Origin: Anaerocolumna xylanovorans DSM 12503
GTDB lineage: Bacteria > Bacillota > Clostridia > Lachnospirales > Lachnospiraceae
NCBI RefSeq assembly: GCF_900143645.1
Contig: NZ_FRFD01000008.1
Location: forward strand, 121,595 to 185,594
Reading direction: 5' to 3'
Length of the DNA stretch: 64,000 nt
This document shows, one piece after another, positions 1 through 7,308 of the stretch (positions are counted from its first letter, which is position 1; the number at the start of each line of letters is the position of its first letter). A program made the translations under genes and the position numbers. The notes under the pieces are model-generated. The model did not search any database, was not told where the DNA came from, and worked only from the letters and a program-made list of their open reading frames with translations.

Positions 1-1
1 C

Positions 2-541
2 CGTTCAAGCAAATATCTGACGAAGTTCGGAGGGCATCCTATGGCAGCTGGTATGTCCCTGGCTCTTGAATCTGTGGAGTCTTTTAGAATAAGCCTTAAT
101 AGCAATACCACATTAACGGAAGAAGATTTAATCCCAAAAGTAACCATAGATGTAGTACTGCCTCTGGGGTATGTATCGGAAGCACTGGTAGAAGAACTTA
201 ATCTCTTAGAACCCTTTGGCAAAGGGAATGAAAAACCGCTCTTTGCAGACAGAAGCCTTAAAATCCTAAAGATGGCTGTTCTCGGGAAGAACCGTAATGT
301 TCTAAAGTTTCTGGTAAGAAACCAATACGGCAAAGAAATGGATGCCATGTATTTTGGGGATGTCAATACTTTTCTTTCTTCTCTGGAGGAGACTTACGGC
401 AGGGGAGAAGTGGACAAAGCTTTTCAGAACAGAACCAATTCAATGCAGCTGTCGCTTGCCTATTATCCGTCTGTAAATGAATATAACGGCAGCCGGAATC
501 TGCAGATAGTTATTCAGCATTATAAGCCTGAAAATCTGTAA
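2..541 (+). CDS. recJ: RecJ single-strand-specific exonuclease, C-terminal part
   Basis: This is the 3' end of a gene entering from the left edge; the open frame runs from base 2 with no start in the window. The first residues contain the GGHPMAAG motif, the DHHA1 glycine-histidine signature of RecJ-type DHH phosphoesterases. It is followed by a C-terminal OB-like region with a typical LLEPFGKGNEKPLF segment. RecJ is a 5'-3' single-strand DNA exonuclease used in recombination and mismatch repair. Its usual Firmicutes neighbours apt and relA appear about 9 kb downstream, so a sugar locus sits between them. An internal ATG at 41 is not a real start. Confidence 0.9.
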   Translation, partial: RSSKYLTKFGGHPMAAGMSLALESVESFRISLNSNTTLTEEDLIPKVTIDVVLPLGYVSEALVEELNLLEPFGKGNEKPLFADRSLKILKMAVLGKNRNVLKFLVRNQYGKEMDAMYFGDVNTFLSSLEETYGRGEVDKAFQNRTNSMQLSLAYYPSVNEYNGSRNLQIVIQHYKPENL

Positions 542-562
542 AAGTCGGATGCCGTTACCAGG

Positions 563-1558
563 TTACAGCAGAGTTGTCCCGCCGTATTTATACTCTACGG
601 GAAGCAGGTAAGGATTCGGGTACTTGGATTTATCCGGTGAGAGGAGTATATCCACACATGCCTTTGCAATCCTCTCAACCGGCTGGGCGATAGTGGACAT
701 GTAATAGCCCAGACTGCCAAAGTGCTGGATTCCGTCAAATCCCACAAGCTGTATATCTTCGGGAATATCTTTATGGATGGAATGCAGATACTCAATAAGC
801 TGAAAGCCAAGATAATCATTCACTGTAAAAATACCGTCAATTGGCGGAACATCCTTTCTTTCATAAGACTGTTCCAGAAAGTTACGGAAACATTCAATGG
901 TGTCATCTCCGTCCGTCAAATCCAGAATATCAGGGGTAATGCCATTGTGTTCACAGGCATCCAGATATCCGTACTTACGTTTATTGGTCTCACCATAGAC
1001 AACAGAACCGGTTCGAATGTATACCGGATGTTTGCAGCCTGCCCCAATCAGCTTCTCAGTTGCCAGATATCCTCCGGTATAATTATCAGAAGCCACACAT
1101 AGCACCGTATTATTAAAATGACGGTCAATGGAGATAATGGGCAAATCTTCAGATACGTAACTGCTGATATCGCTGTATGTAAGCGCAATGATGCCATCTA
1201 CCTTATTTTGAGAGGCCATATTGATATAGAAAAGCTCTTTTTCACATTTTCCCTGAGAGCAGCAAAGCATCAGTTTATAATTTAATTCAAAGAGGTAAAG
1301 TTCTGTATAATGGGCAATGGATGCAAAAAAGGGATTGATGATATCCGGAAGTATGAGGGCAATGGTATAGGATTGCTTTGTTTTTAGCCCCCGCGCGTAG
1401 GTATTGACCTTATAATCCAGGCTTTTTATGGCATTTTCCACCTTGATTCTATATTCTTCGCCAACAGGCTGATTGTTAATTACTTTAGATACTGTGCCTA
1501 AGGCTACACCGGCTTCCCTGGCGACATCTTTCATGGTTGGATTGGAATAACGAGACAT
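563..1558 (-). CDS. LacI family transcriptional regulator of the fructan locus
   Basis: This 331-residue protein has an N-terminal LacI helix-turn-helix at about residues 8-30 (TMKDVAREAGVALGTVSKVI) with a hinge helix, then a periplasmic-binding-protein-like sugar-sensing domain from about residue 60 (IALILPDIINPFFASI). It is transcribed divergently from the ABC transporter and GH32 genes, and the 470-bp gap between them holds three identical GAAACGTTTC operators. By inference it represses the locus until a fructose-containing sugar or a derivative binds. No strong Shine-Dalgarno precedes the start. The specific effector cannot be read from sequence. Confidence 0.93.
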   Translation of the reverse strand: MSRYSNPTMKDVAREAGVALGTVSKVINNQPVGEEYRIKVENAIKSLDYKVNTYARGLKTKQSYTIALILPDIINPFFASIAHYTELYLFELNYKLMLCCSQGKCEKELFYINMASQNKVDGIIALTYSDISSYVSEDLPIISIDRHFNNTVLCVASDNYTGGYLATEKLIGAGCKHPVYIRTGSVVYGETNKRKYGYLDACEHNGITPDILDLTDGDDTIECFRNFLEQSYERKDVPPIDGIFTVNDYLGFQLIEYLHSIHKDIPEDIQLVGFDGIQHFGSLGYYMSTIAQPVERIAKACVDILLSPDKSKYPNPYLLPVEYKYGGTTLL

Positions 1559-1671
1559 TATTTATTTGCAGGAATGAATTACACTCGGTTCCGGACTCCT
1601 GCTCCCCTTTCTGATATTATAAATTACAGATAACGGTTATGATATCTGATTGTAATACTAGCATATTGTGA

Positions 1672-1681
1672 GAAACGTTTC
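1672..1681. promoter_or_regulatory. LacI-type operator O1
   Basis: Perfect palindrome GAAACGTTTC, the CG-centred core typical of LacI/CcpA-family sites. It lies about 115 bp upstream of the regulator start and about 60 bp upstream of the transporter -35 box. It could serve autoregulation or looping with the other two copies. Recognition by CcpA rather than the local regulator cannot be excluded. Confidence 0.8.
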
Positions 1682-1740
1682 AAGGGGATGTGATGAAATA
1701 TATACTTTGACGCTGGAATAAAAAAACAGTAAGTTTTCTA

Positions 1741-1769
1741 TTGACTTTGTAAATCACAAAAGTTATAAT
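1741..1769 (+). promoter_or_regulatory. Sigma-A promoter of the fructan ABC/GH32 operon
   Basis: TTGACT (1741-1746), a 17-bp spacer and a perfect TATAAT (1764-1769). Transcription should start near 1776, giving a leader of about 250 nt before the first permease. Operator O2 begins just after the predicted start site. Confidence 0.82.
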
Positions 1770-1782
1770 ATAACCAGTACAT

Positions 1783-1792
1783 GAAACGTTTC
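1783..1792. promoter_or_regulatory. LacI-type operator O2, just downstream of the -10
   Basis: Second exact GAAACGTTTC palindrome, at roughly +7 to +16 of the predicted promoter. A repressor bound here would block initiation or early elongation. Its centre is 111 bp from O1. Confidence 0.85.
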
Positions 1793-1918
1793 GTATTGTG
1801 AAAAGAGACAATGAGGAATGATTTGAGAAATTTGTAATCTACGAATTGTATATAAAATAATGGGTAATATATAGATTATATCAGCAGATGATGCTAAGAT
1901 TTTATTTTAAACAAGTGT

Positions 1919-1928
1919 GAAACGTTTC
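1919..1928. promoter_or_regulatory. LacI-type operator O3 in the leader
   Basis: Third exact GAAACGTTTC palindrome (within GTGTGAAACGTTTCATAA), 136 bp downstream of O2 and 22 bp before the mosaic repeat that leads into the permease. Three identical sites suggest looping or a roadblock. Confidence 0.82.
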
Positions 1929-1949
1929 ATAATAAGAAGTGAAGAATAA

Positions 1950-2027
1950 GTTGAAAATAAAAGACATTTTTCAACTACCAATTAACGAATATCCAATCAA
2001 AGTTGAATATTCAGGAAAGAGGTTAAA
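1950..2027 (+). repeat. Mosaic start-codon repeat, copy R1
   Basis: A hairpin: GTTGAAAA (1950-1957) pairs with TTTTCAAC (1968-1975). G hairpin: GAATAT (1987-1992) pairs with ATATTC (2007-2012) around CCAATCAAAGTTGA. The tail AGGAAAGAGGTTAAA carries the ribosome site and abuts the ATG at 2028. The tail nearly matches copy R7 before the MFS gene at 52242. The linker and B palindrome are missing here. Confidence 0.85.
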
Positions 2028-2939
2028 ATGAAGACCATGAGTTTAGCCAAAAGGATAGCAAGGCATTGGGAACTATATCTGCTTTTGCTTCCGGGAATCG
2101 TCCTCACCATTATATTTAAGTATATACCAATGTACGGTATCCAGATTGCCTTCCGGGATTACAATGCAGCAGCAGGCTTCTGGGGAAGCGAATGGGTGGG
2201 TTTACGATGGTTTACGAAATTTTTTACCAACTATAACAGTATCAGAATGATACGCAATACGTTGCTCTTAAGCTTGTATTCCCTGTTGTGGTCCTTTCCG
2301 ATGCCGATTATTCTGGCTTTGCTGTTTAACCAGGTAAAAGGGCAGCGGTTCCGTAAGACAGTTCAGACTGTTGTGTATGCCCCTCATTTTATCTCTATCA
2401 TGGTTCTATGCGGTATGATTAAGATATTTCTTTCCCCCAATGGCGGACTGTTTAATATTCTGCTGCAGAACTTTGGAGGCCAACCGGTAGATTTCCTCGG
2501 TAAGGCACAGTGGTTTCGAAGTATCTATGTAGTGTCCGGCATCTGGCAGGATACAGGCTGGGGCACCATTTTATATCTGGCTACCTTGTCCGGTGTAGAT
2601 ACCCAGTTATATGATGCGGCAAAGGTGGATGGCGCTAACAAGTGGAAATTAATCAGGCATATTGATTTTCCTGTACTGATACCGATTATTATCATTCAGC
2701 TGATTATGTCCTTTGGCAATCTGATGAATGTAGGCTTTGAAAAGGCATTTTTATTGCAGACAACCCTAAATGCTCCGACATCGGACATTATAGCCACCTA
2801 TGTTTACCGGCAGGGTATTTTAAAAGCGCAGTACAGCTTTTCGACGGCAGTGGGGCTTTTTAATACAGCGGTTAACCTGGTGTTATTGATAGCGGTAAAT
2901 AGGATCTGTAAAAAGGCATCGGATGTCAGCTTTATATAA
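2028..2939 (+). CDS. Sugar ABC transporter permease, LplB/YtrL-like
   Basis: This 303-residue inner-membrane permease belongs to the binding-protein-dependent transport family (BPD_transp_1). It shows a leading helix (LYLLLLPGIVLTIIF), the KYIPMYGIQIAF segment typical of LplB-type permeases, and the EAA-like ATPase-contact loop at about residues 195-217 (YDAAKVDGANKWKLIRHIDF). It pairs with the YtcP-like permease and the lipoprotein that follow. No ATPase gene is nearby; such systems commonly borrow a shared MsmX-type ATPase encoded elsewhere. The ribosome site AGAGG lies in the repeat tail just before the start. By context it imports fructo-oligosaccharides or sucrose; that substrate is inferred from the GH32 genes. 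Confidence 0.92.
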   Translation: MKTMSLAKRIARHWELYLLLLPGIVLTIIFKYIPMYGIQIAFRDYNAAAGFWGSEWVGLRWFTKFFTNYNSIRMIRNTLLLSLYSLLWSFPMPIILALLFNQVKGQRFRKTVQTVVYAPHFISIMVLCGMIKIFLSPNGGLFNILLQNFGGQPVDFLGKAQWFRSIYVVSGIWQDTGWGTILYLATLSGVDTQLYDAAKVDGANKWKLIRHIDFPVLIPIIIIQLIMSFGNLMNVGFEKAFLLQTTLNAPTSDIIATYVYRQGILKAQYSFSTAVGLFNTAVNLVLLIAVNRICKKASDVSFI

Positions 2940-2963
2940 GTACTGAGGAAGGCATGGCTGTTA

Positions 2964-3119
2964 GTGTGAAATAAAAAACATTTCACACCCTGATTTGAGG
3001 CAGTAAATCATCTGCAAGCAGACGATTTATGCCATGGGAGCTAGCGTGAAAAATAAATTTTTCAACTACGTATTCAGGAATATCCAATCAAAGATTTAAT
3101 ATTCGCAAAAGGAGTTATT
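2964..3119 (+). repeat. Mosaic start-codon repeat, copy R2 (fullest copy)
   Basis: This 156-bp copy fills the gap between the two permease genes. A hairpin: GTGTGAAAT (2964-2972) with ATTTCACAC (2980-2988). Linker: CCTGATTTGAGGCAGT. B palindrome: TAAATCATCTGC (3004-3015) with GCAGACGATTTA (3018-3029), one mismatch. Then ATGCCATGGGAG. Second A hairpin: TGAAAAA (3047-3053) with TTTTTCA (3058-3064). Then ACTACGTATTCAGG. G hairpin: GAATAT (3078-3083) with ATATTC (3099-3104), inner AATC/GATT, AAA loop. Tail: GCAAAAGGAGTTATT, then ATG at 3120. It splits an operon, so it lies in the transcript. Confidence 0.9.
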
Positions 3120-4022
3120 ATGAAAAACCAATCAATATCGGTAAAAACAGGTTCAGATAAAATGTTTGATATCTTAAATTATACATTTTTAGGAATTGTA
3201 TTTGTGGTCGTAGCCTATCCTTTGTTTTACATACTGGTGGCGTCCGTATCAAATCCCTATGATGTATATGCAGGAAAGACCTTTCTGTTTCCTGTCGGTT
3301 TTACACTGGAAGGCTATAAAAGGATTTTTTCGGAGGCTATGATAAGCAGAGGATATCTAAACAGTATCCTGTATACCGTAACGGGTACCTTTGTCTCTAC
3401 GGCTCTGGTGGTTCTCACAGCGTATCCGTTATCCCGTCCTACACTTCCCGGAAGAAAGCTGATTATGCTGTTTTATGTTATAACCATGTATTTTACGGGA
3501 GGGCTCATTCCTACCTATATCGTAGTTTCCAGGTTTCATATGATAAACAACATGTGGGCTTTAATACTTCCGGGCGGTGTAGCTGTTTATAATGTAATTA
3601 TTTCAAGGACATTTTTTGAGAACAGCATTCCGGAAAGTCTTTATGACGCGGCAGCCATTGACGGAAGCAGCAATATGAAAACCTTTTTTAAGATCATCCT
3701 GCCTCTTTCCAAGCCCATCATTGCCGTTATGGCCATCTTTGCCATGGTAGCTTACTGGAATGACTGGTTTACGGCACTTATATACCTGCCTTCCAGTTCC
3801 AAGGCGCCGTTACAGCTGGTATTACGCCAGATACTGATAGAAAGCCAGGCTTCCGCTAATATGATGAATGACATGAGCGGCGGATATGCCGAGGCAAACC
3901 GGATTACAGAATTAATTAAATTCACTTCAATTGTGGTAGCATCTGTTCCAATGCTGATTGTATATCCCTTTGCGCAGAAATATTACGACAAGGGTATGAT
4001 GTTTGGAGCAGTGAAAGGCTAA
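3120..4022 (+). CDS. Carbohydrate ABC transporter permease, YtcP/LplC-like
   Basis: This 300-residue permease is the second membrane subunit. It has an N-terminal segment, about six predicted helices, the characteristic VAYPLFYILVASVSNP motif, and the EAA loop SLYDAAAIDGSSNMKTFFKI at about residues 178-197. It ends with the subfamily signature PFAQKYYDKGMMFGAVKG. The ribosome site AAAAGGAG is donated by the upstream repeat. It follows the LplB-like permease and precedes the binding lipoprotein in one operon. A closely similar pair lies at 61.8-63.7 kb, so the window carries two paralogous systems. Confidence 0.93.
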   Translation: MKNQSISVKTGSDKMFDILNYTFLGIVFVVVAYPLFYILVASVSNPYDVYAGKTFLFPVGFTLEGYKRIFSEAMISRGYLNSILYTVTGTFVSTALVVLTAYPLSRPTLPGRKLIMLFYVITMYFTGGLIPTYIVVSRFHMINNMWALILPGGVAVYNVIISRTFFENSIPESLYDAAAIDGSSNMKTFFKIILPLSKPIIAVMAIFAMVAYWNDWFTALIYLPSSSKAPLQLVLRQILIESQASANMMNDMSGGYAEANRITELIKFTSIVVASVPMLIVYPFAQKYYDKGMMFGAVKG

Positions 4023-4046
4023 TAGATAATAACAAGGAGGAAAAGT

Positions 4047-5684
4047 ATGAAAAAGTTACTGAAAAAAGCAATGTGTTTGGGATTGGCAGCTATTTTGACG
4101 GTTTCCGCTGCAGGCTGCAGTAAAGGCGGGGAGGAAAAAGGCGGTCAGACAACAGGAAAAACAAGCGGTGATTCCACGGTGAAAGAATATAACATCTTTG
4201 CCGGTATCAGCTCCATGTCTCCCGATAACAGTGAAAAAACACTGGTAAAGGAAATGAATGAGAAAATGGGAGTGAAGATTAAATGGAACAGCGTTGCCGG
4301 AGATGCCCTGACAGAACGAAAGAATGTGCTGTTTGCTACCGGAGTTGATTTGCCGGATGCGGTTATGGGAGCATCCCTTACGGATTATGAGTTAAATACC
4401 TATGGTTCCCAGGGGCTTTTAATTCCTTTAAATGACTACATTAACGATAAGACCATGCCAAATCTTATGAAGCTGATAAAAGAAAGACCTGATTTACTGG
4501 CAACCTGTACCATGCCTGACGGCAATATCTATGGTTTGCCCAGTATTTCGGAAATGGGCTTTCAGAACACCGACGGCAATACCTACTATATCGGTGCAAT
4601 ACCCCAGTTTACCGCTATCAATCAGGAATGGCTGAATAATCTTGGACTTAAGATGCCGGCCACCATTGATGAGCTGCATGACGTCTTAGTGGCTTTCCGT
4701 GATAAAGATGCCAACGGAAACGGTGACCCGGATGATGAAATTCCCCTTTCCTTTATGTATAACAACTGGTGTGCCGGTATGAGCACCTTATTCAGTGCCT
4801 TTGGTTTTACCGATTACAATGACCAGCACCGTGCAATTGAAAATGGAAAAGTATTGTTTAATGCTGCCAGAGATGAATACAGAGACGCCATGGAATATTT
4901 CCACAAATGGTATGAGGAAGGTTTAATTGATCTGGAAGTATTCTCACAGGATGCCAGCCAGTATATTGCAAAGGGACAGAGTAAGGAGCCTATCCTTGGC
5001 TGCTTTACCTGGTGGGAAATTCCGGAAGTTGTAGGAAGTGACTGCGCTTCTATGTATACCTATCTGCCTTTCCTTTCCGGTAAGGATGGTAAATCAGGAG
5101 TAAACTTAAACGAACAGGGAACTACCAGCCATGGTGCTTTCTCTGTAACAAAGGAATGCAAGAATCCTGAAACTTTATTAAAGTGGGTTGACCAGTTATA
5201 CGATCCTATGAACAGTATGCAGGCAATCTATGGACCTATTGGCGAATTCTTCTCTGAAACACCGGATGCAAACGGAGTATATACCACCAGGGAATTAACC
5301 GGAAATGAAACGGCAGGAGAATTAAAGTCCAAATTAGAACTTTGGGGACCTACCGCCCAGCTGACAGAGGATTTCGGAAAATATTATTATATGGAAGACA
5401 GAGCACAGCAAAGACTGGATGATTTAAAGAACTTCTGGTTTAAAAATGTAGCAAATTATGAGTACTATCCAAGTGTTACTTTTACAGTGGAAGAAACAGA
5501 AATCATCAACGATAAGATTGGAGATATCCAGCAGCTTGTTTCTGAAACAGGTGCCAGATGGCTGACGGAAGGCGGTGCAGCAAAGGAATGGGACTCCTAT
5601 AAGAGCAGGCTGGATGAGATGGGACTTCAGGATGTAATCAAGTGCTGGCAGGATGCTTATGACAGATATAAGGCAGTAAAATAA
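4047..5684 (+). CDS. Extracellular sugar-binding lipoprotein (LplA-like)
   Basis: This 545-residue solute-binding protein starts with a lipoprotein signal peptide: a Lys-rich n-region, a hydrophobic core and the lipobox SAAGC, with the modified Cys at about residue 24. A Gly/Thr/Lys-rich linker precedes a family-1-type periplasmic binding fold of the large 500-residue LplA class. The start is supported by AAGGAGG seven bases upstream. It captures the sugar outside the membrane and delivers it to the two upstream permeases. The substrate is inferred from the downstream GH32 enzymes. Confidence 0.93.
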   Translation: MKKLLKKAMCLGLAAILTVSAAGCSKGGEEKGGQTTGKTSGDSTVKEYNIFAGISSMSPDNSEKTLVKEMNEKMGVKIKWNSVAGDALTERKNVLFATGVDLPDAVMGASLTDYELNTYGSQGLLIPLNDYINDKTMPNLMKLIKERPDLLATCTMPDGNIYGLPSISEMGFQNTDGNTYYIGAIPQFTAINQEWLNNLGLKMPATIDELHDVLVAFRDKDANGNGDPDDEIPLSFMYNNWCAGMSTLFSAFGFTDYNDQHRAIENGKVLFNAARDEYRDAMEYFHKWYEEGLIDLEVFSQDASQYIAKGQSKEPILGCFTWWEIPEVVGSDCASMYTYLPFLSGKDGKSGVNLNEQGTTSHGAFSVTKECKNPETLLKWVDQLYDPMNSMQAIYGPIGEFFSETPDANGVYTTRELTGNETAGELKSKLELWGPTAQLTEDFGKYYYMEDRAQQRLDDLKNFWFKNVANYEYYPSVTFTVEETEIINDKIGDIQQLVSETGARWLTEGGAAKEWDSYKSRLDEMGLQDVIKCWQDAYDRYKAVK

Positions 5685-5696
5685 CAAAATGATACA

Positions 5697-5788
5697 TAAA
5701 CGGGAGCGTGCTAACAGTTCAGCGGGTACACCTGGACCGCCAAATTATGAATGCCTGGCTGAACGGATGTATAAGCTGCTCCCGTTTA
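5697..5788 (+). promoter_or_regulatory. Nested intercistronic hairpin between binding protein and GH32 genes
   Basis: An 11-bp perfect outer stem (TAAACGGGAGC 5697-5707 with GCTCCCGTTTA 5778-5788) encloses a second 7-bp stem (GTTCAGC 5717-5723 with GCTGAAC 5758-5764). It begins 13 bases after the binding-protein stop codon and ends before the GH32 ribosome site. No U-tract follows, so a terminator is less likely than an mRNA-stabilising or processing element that would keep binding-protein mRNA above enzyme mRNA. The outer 3' arm ends within the alternative upstream GH32 frame. Confidence 0.6.
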
Positions 5789-5808
5789 TGATAAGAGAGG
5801 ATAATGGA

Positions 5809-7308
5809 ATGAATTTGACAGGAAAAAATTTGCTGGAAGAAGCCAGGGAATATGAGAAAATGGCTGCAATGAAAACAGAACATTGTCCAAGACCCTCCTT
5901 TCATGCGACCCCTCCAACCGGCTGGATGAATGACCCTAACGGCTTTTCGCTTTATAAGGGGGAACACCATCTATTCTTTCAGTACCACCCTTATGATATC
6001 CATTGGGGGCCCATGCATTGGGGACATATAAAGACGGAAGATTTTATAAGGTGGGAGATGCTTCCTGCTGCCCTTGCACCTGACAAAGGCTATGACTATA
6101 AGGGATGTTTTTCAGGTACCGCCATGGAAAAGGACGGAAAGCATATCCTTATGTATACCGGTGTGTATGAAGAGCAGGCAGGGAGCAATAAAAAGGAAGT
6201 CGCACAGGTACAGTGCATAGCTATAGGAGACGGTATAAACTACGAGAAATTAAGTGCCAATCCGGTAATAGACAGCAGTCAGTTGGAAGAAGGCTTTAGT
6301 AAAACAGATTTCAGGGACCCGAAAATATGGGAGAAGGACGGAATATTCTATTCTCTGGCTGCCAACCGGAGTGAAGATGGCAGCGGGCAGCTGCTCCTTT
6401 ATAAGTCAGAAAATTTAAGACAGTGGAAGCCTTGCTCGGTTCTTTTAAAATGCGGCAGCGAATTCGGAAGGATGTGGGAGTGCCCGGACTTTTTCGAATT
6501 GGAAGACAAAGCCGTAATCGTTGTATCACCTCAGGATATGAAAGCGAAAGAACTGGAATTTCATAGCGGAAACGGAAATATGTACTTTACAGGCAATTTT
6601 AATCCGTCAGATTATACTTTTCAAAGAGAAAGCTATGGAGTACTGGATTATGGCCTGGATTTTTATGCCCCCCAGACATTGAAAGCAAAGGACGGGCGGC
6701 GAATTCTCATTGCCTGGATGCAGACATGGGATAATTACATGACACCGGATTACTTTACCTGGTCGGGGATGATGACGATTCCAAGAGAACTTACACTAAA
6801 GGATGGCAGAATGTATCAGAATCCGGTAAGGGAATTGGAAAATTACCGTTCGAAAGAGGTGGTATACCGGAACATCCGGTTGCAGGGGATAACAAAGTTG
6901 GAGGGAATTAGTGGAAGAGAAATAGACCTTACCTTAGAGTTCCTGAATAGTGATTACCGTGGGTTCCAGCTGGAGTTTGCTGCCGGCGGGGATGAATATA
7001 CGGCACTTCATTATGAACCTGTGGGAGGAATACTTACCTTTGACAGGAAGTACTCCGGTATCAGGCGGGACGCTATCTGTGAACGGCAGATAAGCGCTAA
7101 GGGGGAGGGGTTGAAGATTCGGATTATCCTTGATAAATATTCTGCCGAAGTGTTTGTCAATGACGGTGAGAAGGTTATGACATCCATCTTCTTTACCTCT
7201 TTAGAAGCAAAGGATATCCGGTTTTTAGCCGATGGCTGTGTTTATATGAATATCGTCAAATATGACATTATGGTAAGCGGAGAAAAAGCCTATGGAATAT
7301 ATAAATAA
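5809..7308 (+). CDS. GH32 beta-fructofuranosidase (sucrose/fructan hydrolase)
   Basis: From ATG 5809 the product is 499 residues, the usual GH32 length. The open frame extends 40 codons upstream but that part is the structured hairpin, and GAGAGG precedes 5809. Catalytic motifs are intact: GWMNDPNG with the nucleophile Asp at about residue 42, FRDPK with the transition-state Asp, and WECPD with the acid/base Glu. A C-terminal beta-sandwich follows (AEVFVNDGEKVMTSIFF). No signal peptide is visible, so it should act in the cytoplasm on imported sugar. It releases terminal fructose from sucrose, fructo-oligosaccharides or their phosphates; since uptake is ABC-type rather than PTS, unphosphorylated substrate is more likely. 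Confidence 0.92.
   Translation: MNLTGKNLLEEAREYEKMAAMKTEHCPRPSFHATPPTGWMNDPNGFSLYKGEHHLFFQYHPYDIHWGPMHWGHIKTEDFIRWEMLPAALAPDKGYDYKGCFSGTAMEKDGKHILMYTGVYEEQAGSNKKEVAQVQCIAIGDGINYEKLSANPVIDSSQLEEGFSKTDFRDPKIWEKDGIFYSLAANRSEDGSGQLLLYKSENLRQWKPCSVLLKCGSEFGRMWECPDFFELEDKAVIVVSPQDMKAKELEFHSGNGNMYFTGNFNPSDYTFQRESYGVLDYGLDFYAPQTLKAKDGRRILIAWMQTWDNYMTPDYFTWSGMMTIPRELTLKDGRMYQNPVRELENYRSKEVVYRNIRLQGITKLEGISGREIDLTLEFLNSDYRGFQLEFAAGGDEYTALHYEPVGGILTFDRKYSGIRRDAICERQISAKGEGLKIRIILDKYSAEVFVNDGEKVMTSIFFTSLEAKDIRFLADGCVYMNIVKYDIMVSGEKAYGIYK

Noticed and set aside
722..1102. Plus-strand ORF of 126 codons opposite the LacI gene
   Set aside because: It is the antisense shadow of a clear LacI coding frame.
2964..3029. 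Repeat hairpins as plain rho-independent terminators
   Set aside because: They lie inside operons, lack T runs, share linkers across the genome window and end at start codons.
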